From positions 1-36,858 of the forward strand of contig CAJFUF010000003.1 in the NCBI GenBank assembly GCA_904420175.1: DNA of 36,858 nt. The letters are read 5' to 3'. Below, piece by piece: positions 31,880-36,858 of the stretch (position 1 is the stretch's first letter; each line of letters starts with the position of its first letter). A program made the translations under genes and the position numbers. The DNA is from Candidatus Schneewindia gallinarum (lineage in GTDB: Bacteria; Bacillota; Clostridia; Oscillospirales; Ruminococcaceae). Under the pieces are notes generated by a model. The model was not told the origin of the DNA, did no database searches, and saw only the letters and a list, made by a program, of their open reading frames with translations.

Positions 31880-32503
31880 ATGCTTACGGCCTGCCGCCGT
31901 AAATGGTTTCTGATTGTGGGCGCTGCCTGCTTGGCCGCCTTTCTCTGCGTGCTGGTTCCGGTGCTGACCGGCGCTGTAACCGGCATGGACGATGCGGTAT
32001 ATTCCGCCATCTCCCCCGCCATCAATCCGGCGATGACATGGGTCATGCGTAAAATCTCTTTTTTTGCATCCCTGCCCTTTGTGTGCTCCGCCCTGCTGGC
32101 GTTGCTGCTGCTTCCCAAAACCCGACACAGGTTCGGCTTTCCCCTGAGTATTGCCATGCTGAGCTGTGCCGTTATCAACCAGTTGGTCAAATTTCTTGTG
32201 GCGAAAGAGCGTCCGGGCATCCTGATACTGGATGTGGAAAACGGGTTCAGCTTCCCAAGCGGGCATTCCATGGCCGCCCTGGTTTTCTACGGGCTGCTGC
32301 TTTACTTTATTCTTCGGTTTGTCAGGCACAAAAACCGGCGGGTCCTGCTCAGCTTCCTGTGTATTGCCGTCATCCTGCTGGTGGGCGTATCGCGTATCTA
32401 TCTCGGCGTCCATTTCTTTTCCGACGTGGTGGGCGGGTTCCTGCTTGGCGGCGCAGTGCTTTTCTTTTTTCTTTATTTCTACGAAAAAAAGCTTCCGGCT
32501 TAA
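31880..32503 (+). CDS. PAP2-family membrane phosphatase
   Basis: 207 residues with about five or six helices. All three PAP2 signature motifs are present: KFLVAKERP (KxxxxxxRP), FPSGHSMAA (PSGH) and SRIYLGVHFFSD (SRxxxxxHxxxD). Such enzymes dephosphorylate undecaprenyl pyrophosphate or lipid phosphates on the outer face of the membrane. AAAGGAGG precedes the ATG. The last codons and stop are inside the terminator stem. Confidence 0.93.
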   Translation: MLTACRRKWFLIVGAACLAAFLCVLVPVLTGAVTGMDDAVYSAISPAINPAMTWVMRKISFFASLPFVCSALLALLLLPKTRHRFGFPLSIAMLSCAVINQLVKFLVAKERPGILILDVENGFSFPSGHSMAALVFYGLLLYFILRFVRHKNRRVLLSFLCIAVILLVGVSRIYLGVHFFSDVVGGFLLGGAVLFFFLYFYEKKLPA

Positions 32504-32524
32504 CAAAGGCCGGAAGCTTTTTTC
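32485..32524 (+). terminator. Intrinsic terminator overlapping PAP2 stop codon
   Basis: A perfect 15-bp stem (32485-32499 and 32509-32523), AAAAAAGCTTCCGGC and its complement, ends in a T-tract. The TAA at 32501-32503 lies in the loop. Confidence 0.9.
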
Positions 32525-32546
32525 TGCCATTGGTGAAAAGCCGGGG

Positions 32547-32575
32547 ATGACAAGCGCTCCGTTCTTTTGTATAAT
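32547..32575 (+). promoter_or_regulatory. Promoter of fructokinase-malQ unit
   Basis: ATGACA (32547-32552), 17-nt spacer, TATAAT (32570-32575). Confidence 0.65.
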
Positions 32576-32601
32576 GGAAAAAAGAAGCGCAAGGGGGCCT
32601 T

Positions 32602-33564
32602 ATGATGTATGATGTAACAGCAATCGGTGAGGTGCTGATTGATTTTGTCCAGACATCCTTAAACGACAGCGGTTACCCCATGCTGTCCGCCAATCCGGGC
32701 GGCGCCCCCGGCAACTATATCTGTACGCTGAGCAGGTACGGTATGAAAACCCGCATGGTGGGCAAGGTGGGCCGGGACACCTTTGGAGGGTTACTGAAGG
32801 CCACCCTGCAAAAGCAGGGGGTGGACACCGCTTTCCTTATGGAAGATCCGGATGTGTTCACCACCCTTGCCTTCGTCACCCTTGACAGCACGGGGGACCG
32901 CAGCTTTGCCTTTGCACGCAAGCCGGGCGCCGACACCTGCTTTCGGGAGGAGGAGCTGCCTGAGGACATTGGTGAGACGCGCATTTTGCACTTCGGCACC
33001 CTGTCCCTGACGGATGAACCCATGCGCACGGCCACCCTGACCGCCGTAAAACGGGCAAAGCAGGCCGGGGCGCTGATTTCCCTTGACCCCAACCTGCGCC
33101 TGTCCCTGTGGAAGGACGCACAGGCGGCGCGGGACGCCATGCGTACTGCATTGCCGCTGGCGGAGGTGGTCAAACTCAGCGAAGAGGAGCTGGATTTTCT
33201 GTTTGACGGCCTTCCCGGCAGCACAGAGGAACGCCTGCAGCGGCTGCACCGCATGGGGCCGCGGCTGATTTTCCTGACACTTGGCGCGCAGGGCTGCCGC
33301 TACAGCCTGGACGGAAAAATTGCCGGCAGCATGCCGGCGGAAAAAGTGAAGGTGGCGGACACCACCGGCGCAGGCGACATTTTCGGTGGGGCGACAGCTT
33401 ACGGCCTGCTGCAGCATGGATGTAACCTGAATACGCTTAATAAAACGGACCTTGAAAACATCGTGCGGTTTGCCGGGCGGGCGGCGGGACTGTCCACAGA
33501 GCGGCACGGCGGCATCCCCAGCATCCCCTCCCTTGAGGAAATAAAACAACGTTACAGCGAATAG
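32602..33564 (+). CDS. scrK: PfkB-family carbohydrate kinase (fructokinase-like)
   Basis: 320 residues; AAGGGGG is upstream of two adjacent ATGs (32602, 32605), either of which could start. The ribokinase-fold motifs are NPGGAPGNYICTLSRYGM (substrate-binding GG) and DTTGAGDIFGGATAYG, with the catalytic Asp in GAGD. It most resembles fructokinase, which phosphorylates fructose to fructose 6-phosphate. It is paired with malQ 16 nt later, suggesting use of sucrose- and maltodextrin-derived sugars, but no transporter or sucrase is nearby, so the exact sugar is uncertain. Confidence 0.88.
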   Translation: MMYDVTAIGEVLIDFVQTSLNDSGYPMLSANPGGAPGNYICTLSRYGMKTRMVGKVGRDTFGGLLKATLQKQGVDTAFLMEDPDVFTTLAFVTLDSTGDRSFAFARKPGADTCFREEELPEDIGETRILHFGTLSLTDEPMRTATLTAVKRAKQAGALISLDPNLRLSLWKDAQAARDAMRTALPLAEVVKLSEEELDFLFDGLPGSTEERLQRLHRMGPRLIFLTLGAQGCRYSLDGKIAGSMPAEKVKVADTTGAGDIFGGATAYGLLQHGCNLNTLNKTDLENIVRFAGRAAGLSTERHGGIPSIPSLEEIKQRYSE

Positions 33565-33580
33565 AAACGAGGTTTTTTGT

Positions 33581-35044
33581 TTGAGACACAGCGGTATCTT
33601 ACTGCCTGTCAGCAGCCTTCCCTCCCCCTACGGCATTGGGACATTTGGAAAGGCGGCTTACCGGTTTGTTGATTTTTTACAGGGCGCAGGCCAGCGTTAC
33701 TGGCAAATTCTTCCTCTCGGCCCTACGGGCTACGGTGACTCGCCCTATCAGTCCTTTTCCACCTTTGCAGGCAACCCCTACTTTGTCGATCTGGAGCTGC
33801 TTGTGCAGGACGGCCTGCTTAAGGAGGAGGAATGCCGTGCCTGTCATTTCGGGGACGAGCCTTCCCGGGTTGATTACGGCCTGCTGCACCAGAACCGGCT
33901 GCCGCTGCTGCGCAGGGCGTTCGGCCGGTTTGTGCCGGGGGAGGACTATTTCCGTTTTACCTCAGAAAACAGGGACTGGGTGTTTGATTATGGTCTGTTC
34001 ATGGCCCTAAAAAAACGCTACGGCGGGGCGCCGCTTTCCGCCTGGCCGGCTTCGGTGCGCCGGAGGGAACCCGCCATTCTGGAGCCCCTTCGTGCCCAGC
34101 TGCTGACGGAGACCGTGTTCCATGTGTTTGTGCAATATCTCTTTTACCGGCAGTGGAAAGCGCTGAAAACCTATGCGAATGAGCGCGGCATACATATTAT
34201 CGGGGACATTCCCATCTATGTCTCGCCGGACAGTGCCGATGTGTGGGCGCAGCCGGACAACTACCAGCTGGATGAAAACCTGACGCCCTGCTTTGTGGCG
34301 GGCTGTCCGCCGGACGCCTTTTCCGCCGACGGGCAGCTGTGGGGCAATCCCCTGTACCGCTGGGGCAAAATGGCGCAGGACGGTTTCTCCTGGTGGATGA
34401 AGCGGCTGCGGTTTTCAGCACAGCTGTACGATGTGGTACGGATCGACCACTTCCGCGGCTTCGAAAGCTACTACGCCATCCCCTTTGAGGACGAAACGGC
34501 AGTCAACGGCCACTGGGAGAAGGGGCCGGGGCACGCCTTTATTGACACGCTGAAGGCACATCTGCCCGGGTTCCCCATCCTTGCAGAGGATCTCGGCTAC
34601 CTGACGCCGGAGGTGAAGGAGCTGCTGGCCTACAGCGGTTTCCCCGGCATGAAGGTGCTGCAATTTGCTTTTGACGCAAGCCGAAACAGCGATTATCTGC
34701 TGCACAACTGCGGGAAACATGCCGTTATGTACACCGGCACGCACGACAACACTACCACGGCGGACTGGCTTCACACCGCGGCGCCCCACGAGGTGGAGTT
34801 TGCAGTGCAGTATCTGAACACGGATGAAAAGCACTTCACAGGGCAGTTTGTGCGCGCAGCCCTGATGAGCCCCTGTGACACCTGCATCATCCCCATTCAG
34901 GATTATCTGGAGCTGCCGGGTAGCGCACGTATCAACACCCCGTCGGTTCCCCATGGCAACTGGGTGTGGAGGTTGACAGACGGACAGCTTACGGAGGGAC
35001 TGCAGGAAAAAATAAGATATCTGTGCGCGCTTTATGCGCGATAA
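33581..35044 (+). CDS. malQ: 4-alpha-glucanotransferase (amylomaltase, GH77)
   Basis: 487 residues from TTG 33581 with an ACGAGG site. GH77 marks: SPYQSFSTFAGNPYFVDLEL, nucleophile Asp289 (VRIDHFRGF), acid/base Glu336 (AEDLGYLTPEV) and transition-state Asp389 (GTHDN). It transfers alpha-1,4-glucan segments and releases glucose, acting in the cytoplasm on maltodextrins or glycogen. Length matches amylomaltases. It forms a unit with fructokinase and ends at a terminator. Confidence 0.97.
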   Translation: MRHSGILLPVSSLPSPYGIGTFGKAAYRFVDFLQGAGQRYWQILPLGPTGYGDSPYQSFSTFAGNPYFVDLELLVQDGLLKEEECRACHFGDEPSRVDYGLLHQNRLPLLRRAFGRFVPGEDYFRFTSENRDWVFDYGLFMALKKRYGGAPLSAWPASVRRREPAILEPLRAQLLTETVFHVFVQYLFYRQWKALKTYANERGIHIIGDIPIYVSPDSADVWAQPDNYQLDENLTPCFVAGCPPDAFSADGQLWGNPLYRWGKMAQDGFSWWMKRLRFSAQLYDVVRIDHFRGFESYYAIPFEDETAVNGHWEKGPGHAFIDTLKAHLPGFPILAEDLGYLTPEVKELLAYSGFPGMKVLQFAFDASRNSDYLLHNCGKHAVMYTGTHDNTTTADWLHTAAPHEVEFAVQYLNTDEKHFTGQFVRAALMSPCDTCIIPIQDYLELPGSARINTPSVPHGNWVWRLTDGQLTEGLQEKIRYLCALYAR

Positions 35045-35464
35045 GCACAGAAAAAGGAATGTACAACCCCTGTGCATTCCTTTTTCTGTTTGTCTCCTGT
35101 ATTTGTATTGCCGTTCTTCCTTTTCCCCAAAAATAAACAGTATCACGCCGGCGACTGTACAACCGGCCATGGGAAGCGCAAGGCCCGGCGGCGTTGGGAC
35201 CGCCTTTCCCCTATACAGATTAAGCCACTCCGGTACAAAATGCAGGCCCATGGCGTGCGACAGGTAGTACGCCGCGGGAAGGAGCAACGCCAGAATAGAG
35301 GAGCGGAACAGATACATCAGGGCATACAGCATCCCTGACAGGAACAGCAGAAGAATCCCATTTTTGACGTAGTCCAGCCAGACAGCTCCCATACCGGGAA
35401 ACAGGTTTTGCACATAGAGATAGGCCGGTATCATCAAAAGCAAAAACCATCCTGCTGCCGGCAA
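34415..35464 (-). CDS. Small membrane protein whose frame continues antisense into malQ
   Basis: The frame opens at TTG 35464 (GGGAGA upstream) and has no stop until 34415. Residues 1 to about 120 look real: three or four membrane helices (AGWFLLLMIPAYLYVQNLF, ILLLFLSGMLYALMYLF, ILALLLPAAYYLSHAMG, MAGCTVAGVILFIF) and a charged end (GEKEERQYKYRRQTEK). From about residue 125 the frame runs through the malQ terminator and antisense to malQ for some 630 bp with composition unlike a real domain. The true product is therefore probably a ~120-residue protein that lost its stop. The frame is also open upstream of the TTG to a TAA near 35523, next to the decayed tnpA. No family recognised. Confidence 0.4.
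   Translation of the reverse strand: MPAAGWFLLLMIPAYLYVQNLFPGMGAVWLDYVKNGILLLFLSGMLYALMYLFRSSILALLLPAAYYLSHAMGLHFVPEWLNLYRGKAVPTPPGLALPMAGCTVAGVILFIFGEKEERQYKYRRQTEKGMHRGCTFLFLCLSRIKRAQISYFFLQSLRKLSVCQPPHPVAMGNRRGVDTCATRQLQIILNGDDAGVTGAHQGCAHKLPCEVLFIRVQILHCKLHLVGRRGVKPVRRGSVVVRAGVHNGMFPAVVQQIIAVSACVKSKLQHLHAGETAVGQQLLHLRRQVAEILCKDGEPGQMCLQRVNKGVPRPLLPVAVDCRFVLKGDGVVAFEAAEVVDPYHIVQLC
35047..35089. terminator. Terminator between malQ and membrane ORF
   Basis: ACAGAAAAAGGAATG (35047-35061) pairs with CATTCCTTTTTCTGT (35075-35089); GCACAG/CTGTGC can form an alternative stem. It can act in both directions. Confidence 0.8.
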
Positions 35465-35526
35465 AATACTTCTCCCGTCACTGAATCTGTATGAAATCAG
35501 AGATTTTGCAGTTTTCCTTTTTTATA

Positions 35527-35865
35527 TCACTCATAATATCCTCGGCACCAAAAATGTCTGTTTCCGTATTTGTATTTCAGATTGGCGTGTCTATCAAATA
35601 TCATCAGACTGCTTTTCCCTTTTAAATATCCCATAAACTGTGCTACACTTATACTTGGTGGTATGCTTACCAGCATGTGTATGTGATCCGGACATGCCTC
35701 CGCTTCCAGTATTTCTACCCCCTTTTGCTCACATAGCTTTCTTAGTATCCGCTCTATGTCTGCCTTGATTTTCCCATATATCTCTTTCCTCCGATATTTC
35801 GGTGCAAATACGATCTAGTACTGGCATCTCCACTTGGAATGTGTTAAACTTTGTATGTCGTTCAT
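35527..35865 (-). pseudogene. tnpA: Decayed IS200-type transposase tnpA
   Basis: From ATG 35865 the frame reads sixteen codons ending KWRCQY, then an in-frame TAG at 35815-35817 exactly where the family has the His of YHIVF, then continues perfectly: IVFAPKYRRKEIYGKIKADI, the HUH motif PDHIHMLVSIPP, FMGYLKGKSSLMIFD and FWCRGYYE, then a TGA at 35527. Intact members are about 140-150 residues and carry the catalytic Tyr in a C-terminal helix; that helix is missing here (112 codons only). The nonsense codon and the truncation make it inactive. These Y1 single-strand transposases move by peel-and-paste. Confidence 0.88.
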
Positions 35866-35956
35866 CGACAAAACATCTTTTTGCTTTTGGGACGGTTGGC
35901 GAACCTGCTTCCATTTTAGCAAAAGGAGGTTTCTTGTATCTTAAGATTTTTATTCT

Positions 35957-35973
35957 CACCAGCATAGCTGGTG
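35957..35973. repeat. IS200-type end hairpin
   Basis: CACCAGC (35957-35963), ATA loop, GCTGGTG (35967-35973): a perfect 7-bp stem upstream of tnpA, where the transposase would recognise the left end. Confidence 0.65.
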
Positions 35974-36058
35974 GTTTTCTTTCGCTAAAGCTACAATAAA
36001 AAAAGGAGGAGACGCAGCGAAAGTTGCGGCCCTTCCCTTTCGTTTCGGCCCCGTGTAT

Positions 36059-36087
36059 TTGGCGGAAGGCCGGTTTTTTCGTATAAT
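36059..36087 (+). promoter_or_regulatory. Promoter of P-loop kinase gene
   Basis: TTGGCG (36059-36064), 17-nt spacer, TATAAT (36082-36087). The leader to the ATG would be about 120 nt and holds a GACAG/CTGTC hairpin at 36128-36145, no recognised riboswitch. Confidence 0.65.
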
Positions 36088-36214
36088 TTAGCGCAAGAAA
36101 AAGGGTATATTGTCCTCAGGTAAAAAAGACAGGTTCTGTTCTGTCACGCGGAAATAAAACGTCAAAGCAGAGGCGCTATATCACCGCCATCAGCCACCGG
36201 TAAAGGAGGTCGCT

Positions 36215-36712
36215 ATGGGAAAAGTTATCCTTCTGTGCGGGAAAATTTGCAGTGGCAAAACCCATTACGCCGCCAGGCTTCTGTCCGAAACAGGCGGGGT
36301 TCTGCTGTCGTGCGACGAAATCATGTTTGGACTGGACTTGGACCGTCTGCTGGATCACCTTGAAGATGTGCATGCAGTCATGATTCCAAAAATACAGCAT
36401 TACCTCTATAAAAAGGCGACGGAAATTGTCATTGCCGGTTCGGATGTGGTTCTGGACTTTGGATTTTGGAGCCGTCAGGAGCGTAAAGCTGTGTCCAAAT
36501 ATTTTTCAGACAGACACATTCCCTATGAATGGCATTATATTCATGTTTCCTGCGAAACCTGGGCACAGAACATCGCAGAGCGCAACCGGAACAGGCCCGC
36601 CGATACCGCGGCCTATGAATTAAACGACCGCTTACTGGCCAAGATGGAGCGCCAGTTTGAAGAGCCCCTGCCCGGTGAGGTGGATGTGTGGTTTAACAAT
36701 GAGCGGGTTTGA
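36215..36712 (+). CDS. P-loop kinase/ATPase (AAA_33, zeta-toxin-like fold)
   Basis: 165 residues behind AAAGGAGG. Walker A GKICSGKT at 9-16, then SCDEIMFGLD and VVLDFGFWSRQERKAVSKYF; the DFGFW and following Arg-rich helix with ERNRNRPADTAAYELND give the lid. This belongs to the small AAA_33 group that includes zeta toxins, chloramphenicol phosphotransferase and polynucleotide kinases. No antitoxin gene flanks it, so a toxin role is not supported; a small-molecule or antibiotic kinase is also possible. Cytoplasmic, monocistronic. Confidence 0.82.
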   Translation: MGKVILLCGKICSGKTHYAARLLSETGGVLLSCDEIMFGLDLDRLLDHLEDVHAVMIPKIQHYLYKKATEIVIAGSDVVLDFGFWSRQERKAVSKYFSDRHIPYEWHYIHVSCETWAQNIAERNRNRPADTAAYELNDRLLAKMERQFEEPLPGEVDVWFNNERV

Positions 36713-36755
36713 AGCCGGGCCCGCTTTCCCGCCGGTGGCATGGGGGGACCTCCTT

Positions 36756-36858
36756 TCAAAATGGGAGTGCAGCGGCCACATTGTACAGGTTCAGCCCGAT
36801 GATAAACAGCAGCACCAGATTGAACAGGACGGAAATCGCCCTCTCCGACAGCTTTCTG
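36756..36858 (-). CDS. C-terminal end of a membrane protein, truncated by window edge
   Basis: On the minus strand the last 33 codons read RKLSERAISVLFNLVLLFII, then GLNLYNVAAALPF and a TGA at 36756. A basic stretch followed by one hydrophobic helix suggests the end of an integral membrane protein. The family cannot be told from so little. Confidence 0.5.
   Translation of the reverse strand, partial: RKLSERAISVLFNLVLLFIIGLNLYNVAAALPF

Larger units (their letters stand above)
35478..35998 (-). mobile_element. IS200/IS605-family remnant
   Basis: An AT-rich segment in a GC-richer neighbourhood, holding a damaged tnpA (35527-35865) and, upstream of it, a CACCAGC-ATA-GCTGGTG hairpin like the subterminal hairpins of these elements. 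No orfB/tnpB is present. The right side appears deleted up to the start of the membrane ORF. Boundaries are approximate. Confidence 0.75.

Noticed and set aside
36089-36178. TAGCGC/GCGCTA long-range stem as a possible riboswitch closing helix
   Set aside because: The left arm would be at or before the transcription start, so it could not form fully in the mRNA.

Overview
The window looks like chromosomal DNA of a moderately GC-rich (I estimate mid-50s %), endospore-forming Clostridia, plausibly Oscillospirales. Evidence: a complete cotJABC spore-coat operon, a SpoIID-domain protein with peptidoglycan-binding repeats, purine-rich AGGAGG ribosome sites with frequent GTG/TTG starts, and several lipoboxes. 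The order-level assignment is inference. I see no rRNA, tRNA, CRISPR array or intact prophage.

Layout. 1-2.0 kb: tail of an unrecognised gene, then an oligosaccharide flippase on the minus strand. 2.0-4.75 kb: a minus-strand cluster (EetA-like NusG-II protein, EetB-like Gx membrane protein, FMN-binding-type lipoprotein, ApbE flavin transferase) resembling a reduced flavin-based extracellular electron transfer locus without Ndh2 or demethylmenaquinone genes. 4.8-7.2 kb: TraX-like, DedA-like and zinc-ribbon membrane proteins. 7.4-12.4 kb: two tandem aldo/keto reductases and two secreted alpha/beta-hydrolase lipoproteins, divergent from a LysR regulator with an inverted repeat between them. 12.6-14.5 kb: a DUF1801 protein and an ArsR-nitroreductase pair with a palindromic operator. 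14.8-18.9 kb: a DUF4097/LiaF-like envelope pair, a small membrane protein, cotJABC and a GNAT acetyltransferase.

18.9-25.0 kb: GT2 glycosyltransferase and glutamine-dependent NAD synthetase behind a near-consensus promoter, a small unknown protein, a flavin reductase-like protein, and a SpoIID/peptidoglycan-binding protein with its partner. 25.3-30.9 kb: RlmA-like methyltransferase, GpsA-like dehydrogenase, TypA/BipA GTPase, an unusual GT-A-like protein and a DUF3892 protein. 31.0-35.1 kb: a ten-TM metal exporter-like protein, a PAP2 phosphatase, fructokinase and 4-alpha-glucanotransferase. 35.0-36.86 kb: a membrane ORF abutting a decayed IS200/IS605 tnpA, a P-loop kinase, and the tail of a minus-strand membrane protein.

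Most of the region is ordinary housekeeping and sporulation content. The best candidates for something under-described are the reduced EetAB/flavinylation cluster, the LysR-controlled esterase/aldo-keto reductase block with a hairpin-rich internal spacer, the GT-A-like protein at 29.3 kb, and the junction between the decayed transposase and the membrane ORF that runs antisense into malQ. All functions are assigned by reading motifs by eye; no database search was run.
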